From Desulforadius tongensis (GTDB lineage Bacteria; Bacillota; Desulfotomaculia; Desulfotomaculales; Desulfohalotomaculaceae): DNA of 64,000 bases. This document shows positions 1 to 8,832 of this stretch, piece by piece. Under the pieces are notes generated by a model that saw nothing but the letters and a program-made list of their open reading frames with translations, was not told the DNA's origin and searched no databases. The stretch lies in contig NZ_JAFBCW010000008.1 of assembly GCF_016907915.1 (NCBI RefSeq), positions 1-64,000 on the forward strand, given 5' to 3'. The translations under genes and the position numbers were made by a program. How positions within the stretch are numbered: the stretch's first letter is position 1; every line of letters begins with the position of its first letter.

Positions 1-69
1 CTAACCCGTCAGGGTTACGATGAAGCAGGAAACCTACGAATTCGTTTCGTCCAGGAAGCCCCTTCCTGA
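1..69 (+). CDS. tnpB: C-terminal fragment of a probable IS200/IS605 TnpB (OrfB)
   Basis: An open frame enters from the left edge, encodes 22 residues and stops at TGA 67-69. The tail ends in QEAPS, a pattern I recognise from the C-termini of many TnpB/OrfB proteins of the IS200/IS605 group. TnpB is an RNA-guided nuclease carried by these elements. A hairpin follows immediately, as expected at the right end of such an insertion. Only the tail is visible, so the family call rests on a short match plus position. It could instead be another gene ending here. Confidence 0.45.
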   Translation, partial: LTRQGYDEAGNLRIRFVQEAPS

Positions 70-97
70 GCGGAGCGAAGGGAGGGGTAGTTCACCA
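1..97 (+). mobile_element. Right end of a probable IS200/IS605-type insertion
   Basis: After the TnpB-like stop there is an 8-bp hairpin (arms 59-66 and 80-87, one G-U pair) and then a short AT-containing end (about 88-97) that runs into the proB stop codon. Subterminal hairpins are typical of single-strand-transposing IS200/IS605 elements. The left end is outside the window. The exact boundary is inferred, because these elements make no target duplication. Confidence 0.4.
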
Positions 98-1246
98 GCA
101 TGTTGATCCCAGCAGTACCAGGTTATTGCGGTGCACCACTTCATCGTAATCCTTGTGTCCCAGTATTTTCTCGATCTCTGTGGTGCGTTTACCCATTATC
201 TTCCGCACCTCGGAAGAATTAAAATTAACCAGTCCCCGGCCGATTTCCACCCCGCCGGCATCGATTATGCTGACAGTGTTGCCAATATCAAAACACCCTT
301 CTACAGCAGTTATTCCTGAAGGCAGCAGTGATTTACCGTGCTTTATCAGCGCATTTTTGGCCCCGTTGTCAATAAATATTTTTCCGGCCACTGTATTGGC
401 AAAGGCAATCCACCGTTTTTTATACTCCAATCTGCAGCCCCGGGGCCAAAATACCGTACCCAAAACCTCTCCCTTTATCACCCGGCAGAGGACATTCTTT
501 TCAGCCGCCCTGGCAATTACCACCGGCACCCCGGTCTCCCCGGCCACCTTAGCCGCCTGCAGCTTGGTGACCATACCACCGGTTCCCACATCGCTTCCGG
601 CCCCCCCGGCCGCTGCTTCCAATTCACCGGTGACATCAAACACCTCATGCAGCAGTTTGGCCCGGGGACTGTTCCTGGGATCCTGGTCGTACAAACCTTC
701 TATATCAGACAGTATCACCAGCAGGTCAGCATCTACCAGTGCCGCCACCAGGGCGGAAAGAGAATCGTTGTCGCCCAATTTAAGTTCATCCACCGAAACG
801 GTGTCATTTTCATTAATCACCGGAATAACTTTCATCTGCAGCAGCTTTTCCAATGCATTACGGGCATTTAAAAACCTTCTCCTGTCCGCAAAATCACCAC
901 GGGTGAGCAGCACCTGGGCCACCGTTACCCCGTATTCCAAAAAGAATTTTTCATACATATGCAGCAGCACTCCCTGGCCCACGGCAGCCACCGCCTGCTT
1001 TTCCGGAATGGTGCGGGGGCGTTTTCCCAGCCCCAGTTTACCCATTCCGGCTCCCACCGCACCGGAAGTGACTAAAATAACTTCTTTACCTTGATTGTGC
1101 AGATCAGCCATTTGACGTACCAGCAGTTCTATTTGGGTTAAATTAAGCTTACCGCTGGAATAGGTTAGAGAACTGGAACCAATTTTTATAACCACTCTCC
1201 GAACATTTTTAAAATCCCGCACACCTATTCTCACTGTACCTGTCAT
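92..1246 (-). CDS. proB: Glutamate 5-kinase ProB
   Basis: Cytosolic enzyme phosphorylating L-glutamate with ATP, the first step of proline synthesis. The 384 residues comprise an amino-acid kinase domain starting at VVIKIGSSSL (about residues 18-27), with INENDTVS and LSDIEGLYD-type substrate motifs, and a C-terminal PUA domain (about 290-365). This is normal length for the two-domain form. The ATG at 1246 has a GGTGAT ribosome site. Two oddities stand out: proA does not follow, and the protein ends GSTCW after the usual LVLL terminus, with the stop lying where the neighbouring insertion element ends. The extra residues probably come from that junction. Confidence 0.93.
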   Translation of the reverse strand: MTGTVRIGVRDFKNVRRVVIKIGSSSLTYSSGKLNLTQIELLVRQMADLHNQGKEVILVTSGAVGAGMGKLGLGKRPRTIPEKQAVAAVGQGVLLHMYEKFFLEYGVTVAQVLLTRGDFADRRRFLNARNALEKLLQMKVIPVINENDTVSVDELKLGDNDSLSALVAALVDADLLVILSDIEGLYDQDPRNSPRAKLLHEVFDVTGELEAAAGGAGSDVGTGGMVTKLQAAKVAGETGVPVVIARAAEKNVLCRVIKGEVLGTVFWPRGCRLEYKKRWIAFANTVAGKIFIDNGAKNALIKHGKSLLPSGITAVEGCFDIGNTVSIIDAGGVEIGRGLVNFNSSEVRKIMGKRTTEIEKILGHKDYDEVVHRNNLVLLGSTCW

Positions 1247-1285
1247 ATTATCACCATCAGTTTTCCTGTTTTTGGTTAATTAGAT

Positions 1286-1291
1286 ATTATA
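1286..1291 (-). promoter_or_regulatory. Candidate -10 element for proB
   Basis: A perfect TATAAT on the minus strand lies about 40 bp upstream of the proB start in an AT-rich gap. The hexamer 17 bp further upstream (TTTAAT) is only a weak -35, so the promoter is plausible but not secure. Confidence 0.35.
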
Positions 1292-1332
1292 CAATAAATA
1301 GAATATTTATTAAATAGTTTAAAGTTCCGGAA

Positions 1333-1359
1333 TGAAAAACGGGCCCATTTAACGAGCCC
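1333..1359 (-). terminator. Intrinsic terminator of obg
   Basis: A six-pair GGGCTC/GGGCCC hairpin followed by GTTTTT lies just after the obg stop codon. Confidence 0.75.
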
Positions 1360-1370
1360 TTACCGGTATG

Positions 1371-2651
<1,281 letters not shown>

Positions 2652-2683
2652 TTATATTATGTACTATAAAACAAAATATAGAC

Positions 2684-3247
2684 TTATCTTGGTACTGTCA
2701 AGTAGATTTCTGTTCCGTTCGATGCAGCCGCTACCCCGGCATGAATATCCCGCTCTGATAAATCCCGGCTGTACCTTAACTTGTCTTCCAATCCGGCCAG
2801 CACACCGGGGGACAGGCCCGGCAGCCGGAACTTAAAAACAAATTCATTTTCCCGTTCCGTCAGCGCAAACAGCAGGCGCCTGTCCTCGATATGAGCCGGT
2901 GAAAGCCTCTCCACGGCAGCGTTAATACATTCTTCCACCGCTTCCGCCAAGACCGCCCCCGGTACGGCAAAGTCATCCAGGTGGGTGTCGATGTTATAAA
3001 CAAAATCTATCTGGTGTTTTTTAGCCTTATGAACGGCAATCAGCAGTACCGCTTTCAATTCCGGGACTTTAAGCCTGGTAACAGCACTTAAAGGAGCCAT
3101 CTCACGGGTGATTTGATCAATATAATCCTTCACCCGCTCCCCTCTATTCAACTGCAGCAGACCGGAAATTACCTGCAGGTGGTTTAAAAAGTCATGCCTC
3201 TGTACTTGAATAACTTCTAATAATTCGGGCAACTTCACCAGCAACAC
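2684..3247 (-). CDS. Spo0B-like sporulation phosphotransferase
   Basis: The protein starts with a histidine-kinase-type dimerisation helix carrying RHDFLNHLQV, with the presumed phosphorylated histidine at residue 18, matching the Spo0B active helix. The rest (about 90-187) resembles a degenerate ATPase-like fold without clear ATP-binding boxes. At 187 residues it is close to B. subtilis Spo0B (192). Spo0B relays phosphate from Spo0F to Spo0A to start sporulation. The position between rpmA and obg supports the call. The start is uncertain: GTG at 3247 or GTG three codons later. A generic two-component sensor fragment is the alternative. Confidence 0.75.
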   Translation of the reverse strand: MLLVKLPELLEVIQVQRHDFLNHLQVISGLLQLNRGERVKDYIDQITREMAPLSAVTRLKVPELKAVLLIAVHKAKKHQIDFVYNIDTHLDDFAVPGAVLAEAVEECINAAVERLSPAHIEDRRLLFALTERENEFVFKFRLPGLSPGVLAGLEDKLRYSRDLSERDIHAGVAAASNGTEIYLTVPR

Positions 3248-3324
3248 CCTTTCACGTTAAAATAATCACCTAAGGGTGATACTTCGACCCGCTGCACATT
3301 TTTTCCTTTCAGCTTTCCGGAAAA

Positions 3325-3353
3325 AGAAAAACCGACCACTTTTAAGGTCGGCT
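3325..3353 (-). terminator. Intrinsic terminator of rplU-rpmA
   Basis: A GCCGACC/GGTCGG stem followed by TTTTTC lies directly after the rpmA stop and upstream of the Spo0B-like gene, separating the ribosomal protein genes from spo0B-obg. Confidence 0.8.
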
Positions 3354-3359
3354 TTATAT

Positions 3360-3632
3360 TTACTGAGCCACAGCTCGATCACGTTGAATAACGCTAACCT
3401 GCTTTTTATTTCTACCTTTGCGTTCAAATTTAACAACACCGTCTACTTTGGCAAACAGGGTATCATCTCCACCCCTGCCTACGTTAACACCCGGGTGAAT
3501 TTTTGTGCCCCGCTGGCGAACAAGAATACTCCCGGCAGTAACAAACTGCCCGTCGCCGCGCTTGACACCCAGCCGTTTGGCTTCTGAATCCCGGCCGTTA
3601 CGCGAACTACCTACTCCTTTTTTATGAGCCAT
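3360..3632 (-). CDS. rpmA: 50S ribosomal protein L27
   Basis: Component of the large ribosomal subunit whose N-terminal tail reaches the peptidyl transferase centre. The 90 residues begin [20 protein letters not shown], so the mature functional N-terminus starts directly after the initiator. Most Firmicutes make L27 with an extra nine or so residues ending in a phenylalanine, removed by the protease Prp. That extension is absent here, and no prp gene lies between rplU and rpmA (48-bp gap). A strong AAGGAGGTG ribosome site precedes the ATG. Confidence 0.97.
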   Translation of the reverse strand: MAHKKGVGSSRNGRDSEAKRLGVKRGDGQFVTAGSILVRQRGTKIHPGVNVGRGGDDTLFAKVDGVVKFERKGRNKKQVSVIQRDRAVAQ

Positions 3633-3680
3633 AAAAACCCCACCTCCTTCGTTACATGAGGCCTGCTGTTCGATTAAGTA

Positions 3681-3992
3681 TTAAGCATGAATTTTTTCCA
3701 CTACAATTTCGGTAAAGGGCTGACGGTGACCCTGCTTACGACGGTAATTCTTTTTCGGCTTATATTTAAAAACAATAATTTTGCGGCCCCTGCCGTGACG
3801 CACTACCTTAACGGTAACTTTAGCACCGTCAACGGTGGGGGTACCCACTTTAACTTTACCGTCTTTCTGCACCATCATAACGCGGTCAATATCAAATGTT
3901 TGACCCTCTTCCAAATCCAGCTTCTCCACAAACAAGGTGTCTCCTTCCTGCACCTTGTACTGCTTGCCGCCGGTTTCAATGATTGCGTACAC
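3681..3992 (-). CDS. rplU: 50S ribosomal protein L21
   Basis: Large-subunit ribosomal protein that binds 23S rRNA. Starting at GTG 3992 the product is 103 residues beginning (M)[13 protein letters not shown], the standard L21 length and N-terminus. A GGGGAGGTG ribosome site sits eight bases upstream. The frame can be extended upstream to 4082, but that would translate the leader and add a sequence unlike any L21, so the GTG is preferred. It forms an operon with rpmA and has a strong promoter at 4095-4122. Confidence 0.96.
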   Translation of the reverse strand: MYAIIETGGKQYKVQEGDTLFVEKLDLEEGQTFDIDRVMMVQKDGKVKVGTPTVDGAKVTVKVVRHGRGRKIIVFKYKPKKNYRRKQGHRQPFTEIVVEKIHA

Positions 3993-4088
3993 TAACCTGC
4001 ACCTCCCCTTAAAAGGACTCGCCGGGCAGTGGGTAGGCAGCGCCATTTCCAAACCCCTCCCGTGCGGTGACGAAATAAGCACTTACAG
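3993..4088 (-). promoter_or_regulatory. Leader of rplU-rpmA, candidate L21 autoregulatory leader
   Basis: About 95 nt of untranslated RNA lies between the promoter and the L21 GTG, with short inverted repeats such as GTGC/GCAC and GGCG/GCC-type pairings. Bacillus rplU has a conserved L21 leader in the same place. I cannot confirm the conserved fold by eye, so this is a positional candidate. Confidence 0.4.
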
Positions 4089-4094
4089 TTCAAT

Positions 4095-4122
4095 ATTTTA
4101 TCAAACCCACTGTAATTGTCAA
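4095..4122 (-). promoter_or_regulatory. Sigma-A-type promoter of rplU-rpmA
   Basis: TTGACA (4117-4122) and TAAAAT (4095-4100) are separated by 16 bp on the minus strand, about 100 bp upstream of the L21 start. Confidence 0.8.
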
Positions 4123-4207
4123 GAAAAGCTCTGCCTATACTTTGAAAAAGTTATAAAGGCGCGCTCTCTCCTGCCCACAGCTGCTCCCGTTGGCGCCGGC
4201 AGAACCG

Positions 4208-5881
4208 CTACAGCAGCTTCGCTTTAGCATAGGTCCGGTACACATTCTTTACTTCCACCGACACCGTTTTACCGGCCATTGCCCCCGCCCCTTCTATATC
4301 CAAAATATAGCCATCCAGCCTGGCTATACCGTCGCTGCTGTTGACAGCATGGGGTTCTTCAACCTGCACCTCCAGTATTTCCCCCTGCTTCACCGGCAGG
4401 GGGCTGTCTTCAATTTCTTTCCGGTTGTGCAGGGGTTTAACTGTTACCTGCTCAATGTGATGGTTGGCACAGCCGCGGATGTATAAGTGCTTTCCGATTT
4501 GATACTCTAATTCCCTCAGCCCGGCACCGCCGCTGCCAATAAGGCGGGCCGCCACCAGCGGGTTGGCTTCCACTAAAATGGCTTCGGCACCGGTTAGTTT
4601 GGCCATTTGTAAGATTTCGCTTTTTACCCGGATACCCACCGACTCCTCCGACAGCACCCTGCCCCTGCCCTCACAGTAGGGACAGGGTTTTTGAACTACC
4701 TCACTCAAGCTGGGGCGCACCTTTTTACGGGTCATTTCCACCAAACCCAGCTGGGTAATACCTAAAATATTCACTTTGGTTTTATCCTTCTTAATCTCTT
4801 CCTCCAGCGTTTGCAGAACCTGCCGGCGGTGTTCTTCCTTCGCCATGTCAATAAAATCTACAACTACAATACCGCCAATATTTCTCAGCCTCAGCTGCCG
4901 GGCTATTTCCACCGCCGCATCCAAGTTGGTTTTTAATACAGTGTCCTCCAAATCAGTGCTGCCCACAAATTTACCCGTGTTCACATCTATCGCCGTCAGT
5001 GCCTCTGCCTGGTCTATAACCAGGTAAGCACCGCATTTTAACCACACTTGCCTTCTCAATGCCTTCTGCAGTTCCGTTTCGATTCCCAGCTCTTCAAAAA
5101 TATTCTGCCGGTGGTCATAGCAAACCTTTGTCTTTAATTTCGGATCAATAATATCCAGCAGTTCCAATACCTTTTGGTATTCCTCCCGGGAATCAATAAC
5201 CAGTTTATCAACATCTTCGCTGAAAACATCCCGCAGCACCCTTTGTATCAGTTCCAAATCCCGGTGCAGCAAATTGGGAACGGGCCCGTTGTTGGCTTTG
5301 TTTTGAATTTTATACCACAGTTTTGTCAGCAGCTGAATGTCCTTTTTAATTTCATCCTCCTGCATTCCCTCCGCAACGGTACGAACAATAACCCCCATTC
5401 CCTCGGGTTTCAGTTTTGCTGCCATTTCTTTCAATCTTTCCCGTTCTTCTTCACTCTCTATGCGCCGGGAAATTCCTATGTAGTCCACCGTGGGCATTAA
5501 TACAATATACCGGCCGGGCAGGGTGATATTGGTGGTCACCCGGGGGCCTTTGCTGCCAATTGGTTCCTTAATAATCTGCACATTAATTTCCTGTCCCTGT
5601 TTTAAAACATCATTGATATTGGGCCTCTCTGAACCGTGCTGCAGCTCTCCCCGGGTATTAACGGCATCCTCCACATAAAGAAAGGCATTCTTTTCTAAGC
5701 CGATATTTACAAAGGCTGCCTGCATGCCGGGAAGTACATTTTCCACCCGTCCTTTATAAATATTGCCCACCAAACGCTGGTTCTGCCCCCGTTCAATATA
5801 TATTTCCACCAGCTGCCGGTCTTCCAAAACCGCAACTCTGCTTTCTTCCTCCCGCACATTAACAACTATTTCTTTGTACAT
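4208..5881 (-). CDS. rng: Ribonuclease E/G family endoribonuclease
   Basis: Endoribonuclease that cleaves single-stranded AU-rich RNA, acting in mRNA decay and rRNA maturation. The 557 residues contain an N-terminal S1 domain (about 37-120), the catalytic DNase-I-like region with the metal-binding aspartates in TAIDVNTG (D299) and VVVDFIDM (D342), and the zinc-link CPYC (C400/C403). Length and the lack of a long C-terminal scaffold fit RNase G or the compact clostridial form. A clear AGGAGATG ribosome site precedes the ATG. It sits between the radical-SAM-associated gene and rplU, a common clostridial order. Confidence 0.93.
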   Translation of the reverse strand: MYKEIVVNVREEESRVAVLEDRQLVEIYIERGQNQRLVGNIYKGRVENVLPGMQAAFVNIGLEKNAFLYVEDAVNTRGELQHGSERPNINDVLKQGQEINVQIIKEPIGSKGPRVTTNITLPGRYIVLMPTVDYIGISRRIESEEERERLKEMAAKLKPEGMGVIVRTVAEGMQEDEIKKDIQLLTKLWYKIQNKANNGPVPNLLHRDLELIQRVLRDVFSEDVDKLVIDSREEYQKVLELLDIIDPKLKTKVCYDHRQNIFEELGIETELQKALRRQVWLKCGAYLVIDQAEALTAIDVNTGKFVGSTDLEDTVLKTNLDAAVEIARQLRLRNIGGIVVVDFIDMAKEEHRRQVLQTLEEEIKKDKTKVNILGITQLGLVEMTRKKVRPSLSEVVQKPCPYCEGRGRVLSEESVGIRVKSEILQMAKLTGAEAILVEANPLVAARLIGSGGAGLRELEYQIGKHLYIRGCANHHIEQVTVKPLHNRKEIEDSPLPVKQGEILEVQVEEPHAVNSSDGIARLDGYILDIEGAGAMAGKTVSVEVKNVYRTYAKAKLL

Positions 5882-5934
5882 AAAATATCATCTCCTGAGG
5901 TAAAACTCACTCTCAGGCCTGATCCCCTTTATTA

Positions 5935-6627
5935 TCACGCCTGCCACAGTTCTTTTATTCCCTCTCCCCCGTCACCGTACAAACCGGTCCGGTAAATGCG
6001 GCAGCAGGCGCAATTGATCGGTAACCCTGCCTTTTCTAACTCCTTTATCAGTTCTTCGGGACGAACGGTACCTTTATTTCCGGTACTCAGTTCAGCCTCT
6101 ATAATTATATTCCCATTATCAACCCGTCCTTCCAAAGCCCATATTCCCGGCCGGATGTCAGTTTCTTTTATTTTATTCTTTACCTTCCGCTGCACAATGA
6201 TGGAAGAACAATTTAACAGGCTGCCAATTACCTGATCGATCTCCTGCTGATCAACACTTTCGGCCGCAGTGCATTCAATGCGGTAAGCAGCCCGCTCCAC
6301 CAGGGCCATTAGGGACTTTTTCTGTTCCCCCGCCCTCTGCACCGCCAGCACCTTTACCCCCTCGGGCAGTTTTTCGTTTAACCGGCGGGCAATTTCACCG
6401 CTGTTTATTTCTTCAGTGAGCTCAATTTCCAACAGTTCCCGTTCTCCCGCTATCCCCACTGCCAGGGGTGCCGCAATGCTCATTTTGGGATGGGGATTAA
6501 ACCCCTTGGAAAAGGCCATCGGCAGACCCGCCCTGCGAAAGGCTCTTTCAAACAAACGGGACAAATCCAGGTGTGAAATAAAACGGGACATCCCTGTCTT
6601 GGCAAACATTATTTTATACTTGGGCAT
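5935..6627 (-). CDS. TIGR03936-family radical-SAM-linked protein (DUF2344)
   Basis: Uncharacterised family almost always encoded immediately after a TIGR03960 radical SAM gene, sometimes fused to it. The start at 6627 gives 230 residues beginning MPKYKIMFAKTGMSRFISHL, with the conserved HLDLSRLFERAFRRAGLP region near residues 18-36. A GGGGGAAG-type ribosome site precedes this ATG; an upstream start at 6660 lies deeper inside the previous gene and looks spurious. It overlaps the upstream radical SAM gene by 14 bp, implying translational coupling. No function is established; a role in RNA or ribosome modification would be a guess from the neighbouring rng and rplU. Confidence 0.85.
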   Translation of the reverse strand: MPKYKIMFAKTGMSRFISHLDLSRLFERAFRRAGLPMAFSKGFNPHPKMSIAAPLAVGIAGERELLEIELTEEINSGEIARRLNEKLPEGVKVLAVQRAGEQKKSLMALVERAAYRIECTAAESVDQQEIDQVIGSLLNCSSIIVQRKVKNKIKETDIRPGIWALEGRVDNGNIIIEAELSTGNKGTVRPEELIKELEKAGLPINCACCRIYRTGLYGDGGEGIKELWQA

Positions 6628-8476
6628 ATTCTTCCCCCCCCAGCAGCAGCGGCTTAACATCTAAACTGGGACACAAGCCGCAGCCCGGACACCGGCCGCT
6701 TCGACAGTCAGCGGTAACCTGTCCCTTGATGGCTTTTTTATGTTCCCGCGCTAAATAACGCTTGCTCACCCCGGCATTTAAATGATCCCAGGGCAGCACA
6801 TCATCATAATCATAGCGCTGGTAAGCGTACCATTTGGGGTCTAAGCCCACATCATCAAAGGCCTTAAGCCACTTTTCATATTCAAAACACTCGTCCCAGC
6901 TGTCAAACCGGCAGCCCAACTGAAAAGCCCGCTGCAGTACAGGCCCTAACCTGCGATCACCCCTGGCCAGTACCGCTTCTAAAAAACTGGTGCGGGAATC
7001 ATGGTAATTAAAGGCGATAAATTTATCCTTTAGTTTTCCCTTCAGGTATAATTGTTTATTTCTCAACTCATCCAAGCTGTCCTGGGGTTCCCATTGAAAA
7101 GCAGTATGAGATTTGGGTACAAAGGATGATGCGCTGACAGTAACTTTCAAGCGTCTGCGCGAAACCCCTTGGCTTAATCCCGCCCTCACCACAGCTTTAG
7201 CCAGGCGGGCAATGCCGTCTAAATCCTCGTACGTTTCGGTGGGCAGACCAATCATGAAATACAGTTTTATAGCGTGCCACCCGGCACCGAAAGCAGCGGT
7301 CACGGCATCAAGTAAATTTTCCTCGGTTACTCCTTTATTGATGACATCCCTCAGTCTTTGGGTGCCGGCCTCCGGGGCAAAGGTCAAAGTGGTCCGCCGC
7401 ACCCGCTGCACTTCCTTGGCCATATCAACGGAAAAGGCATCCACCCGCAGGGAGGGCAGCGAAACATTAACTCCCTTACTTGAGTGCTCGTCCAACAGCG
7501 CCGTTATTAACGGGCGCACCCCGGAATAGTCAGCGGTGGACAGGGATGTAAGGGAAATTTCATTATAACCGGTGTTGGCCACTATTTTTTTAGCCTGTTC
7601 CAAGAGGGTGCGGGGATTTTTTTCCCGCACCGGGCGGTATAACACCCCGGCCTGGCAAAAACGGCAGCCCCTGGTACAGCCCCGCTGTACTTCCAGCATC
7701 ACCCGGTCATGCACCGCCTCTATGGAAGGAACAATGGGGTGGGTGGGAAAGGGAGCATCGTTTACATCTTTAAGCAGCCGCTTATTCACCACCGCCGGCA
7801 CTCCCGAGTACTTGGGGGTAACGGACTTAACTTTCCCGCCAGTGTGGTACTCCACCTCATAAAACGATGGAACGTATATGCCTTTAATACCGGCCAGTTT
7901 GTGCAGTAACTGCTCCCGGCTTAAATTATTATCCCGCGCTTCTATATAGGCATCAATTAGTTCATGCAGTACTTCTTCACCTTCACCGAGCACAAAAAGA
8001 TCGATAAAGTCAGCCAGCGGTTCAGGGTTAAAGGCACAGGGACCGCCGGCAATAACCAGGGGCATATTTTTATCCCTGTGGGCACTCTTTAAAGGCAGCC
8101 CGGCCAGGTTAAGCATATTTAAAATATTGGTAAAGGTCATTTCATACTGCAGAGTAAAAGCCAGAATATCAAAATCCCGCACCGGGCGGTGTGATTCCAG
8201 CGTAAACAGGGGAACCTGTTCCTTCCTCATCAAGTCTTCCATATCAGTCCACGGAGCAAAGGTGCGTTCCATCAGCGCGTCTTCACGCTGGTTAACCAGG
8301 TGGTATAATATCTGCAAACCCAGGTAGGACATTCCCACTTCATAGACATCCGGGAAGGCAAAGGCCATGCGTACCTTCACCGCATCCCAGTCCTTTTTTA
8401 CAGAATTCCACTCCCCACCGGTATAACGGGCAGGTTTTTGTACCTGAAACAGTAGTTTCTCCAGTTTTTGCCGCAT
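6614..8476 (-). CDS. TIGR03960-family radical SAM protein
   Basis: Radical S-adenosylmethionine enzyme of unknown reaction. The 620 residues show a B12-binding-like N-terminal domain (about 30-200), a radical SAM core with cluster motif CTRGCRFC (CX3CX2C, about residues 268-275), and a cysteine-rich C-terminal tail (CRSGRCPGCGLC) that may bind another iron-sulfur cluster or metal. A GGGAGGAAG ribosome site precedes the ATG. It overlaps the TIGR03936 gene downstream, its usual partner. A 355-bp gap with strong potential RNA structure lies upstream. Confidence 0.9.
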   Translation of the reverse strand: MRQKLEKLLFQVQKPARYTGGEWNSVKKDWDAVKVRMAFAFPDVYEVGMSYLGLQILYHLVNQREDALMERTFAPWTDMEDLMRKEQVPLFTLESHRPVRDFDILAFTLQYEMTFTNILNMLNLAGLPLKSAHRDKNMPLVIAGGPCAFNPEPLADFIDLFVLGEGEEVLHELIDAYIEARDNNLSREQLLHKLAGIKGIYVPSFYEVEYHTGGKVKSVTPKYSGVPAVVNKRLLKDVNDAPFPTHPIVPSIEAVHDRVMLEVQRGCTRGCRFCQAGVLYRPVREKNPRTLLEQAKKIVANTGYNEISLTSLSTADYSGVRPLITALLDEHSSKGVNVSLPSLRVDAFSVDMAKEVQRVRRTTLTFAPEAGTQRLRDVINKGVTEENLLDAVTAAFGAGWHAIKLYFMIGLPTETYEDLDGIARLAKAVVRAGLSQGVSRRRLKVTVSASSFVPKSHTAFQWEPQDSLDELRNKQLYLKGKLKDKFIAFNYHDSRTSFLEAVLARGDRRLGPVLQRAFQLGCRFDSWDECFEYEKWLKAFDDVGLDPKWYAYQRYDYDDVLPWDHLNAGVSKRYLAREHKKAIKGQVTADCRSGRCPGCGLCPSLDVKPLLLGGEEYAQV

Positions 8477-8524
8477 ATAAACTTCCTCCCTGCCATTACA
8501 GCTTCTACCCTCACTAAGCCGGCA

Positions 8525-8671
8525 GCATCTGCACGCTGCTCACTAATTTCGTGCCGCAGGCTGAACTAACACCCAGCCGCCCGGTCCGGTACACCGGCCC
8601 GGCATACCTTCCCCGGCTCAAATACCGGTGCCGCAATTCATGCGCGGCCCCCGGTTTGCCGGGCTCACCGG
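8525..8671 (-). ncRNA. GC-rich structured element upstream of the TIGR03960 gene, unidentified
   Basis: This part of the 355-bp gap 8477-8832 is packed with self-complementary segments. On the minus strand CCGGT (8667-8671) pairs with ACCGG (8625-8629). That encloses two perfect hairpins, CCCGG/CCGGG with a four-base loop (8650-8663) and GCCGC/GCGGC with a nine-base loop (8630-8648), making a tidy three-way junction. Further hairpins follow, including CCGG-TGTA-CCGG, GGCTG/CAGCC and GCAGC/GCTGC. It does not match riboswitch cores I know. It may be a leader RNA, a small RNA or a palindromic mobile repeat. The rest of the gap (8672-8832) is AT-rich, with a weak hairpin at 8796-8816. Confidence 0.5.
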
Positions 8672-8832
8672 CACAAAAGCCACCTGCTTTTCATTCTATC
8701 TCAATCTTTTATATAATTAGTATTGCCCAATTAATACGTTACCAACATTAAACATTCTACCATAAAATATCAAATCCCTTTTAAAAAACTTTACTCCCCT
8801 CACCCTTTGAAGGGGCACAAGCGGCAGAGGTT

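Noticed and set aside
153-1094. Long plus-strand open frame opposite proB
   Set aside because: It is the antisense shadow of proB; composition is Ser/Pro/Thr-rich with no recognisable family and no good ribosome site.
3633-3680. Possible prp gene between rplU and rpmA
   Set aside because: The gap is only 48 bp, too short for the roughly 110-residue Prp.
8525-8671. Cobalamin riboswitch before a B12-domain radical SAM gene
   Set aside because: The B12 box and the conserved GCCACTG-type core are not present, so I describe it only as an unidentified structure.
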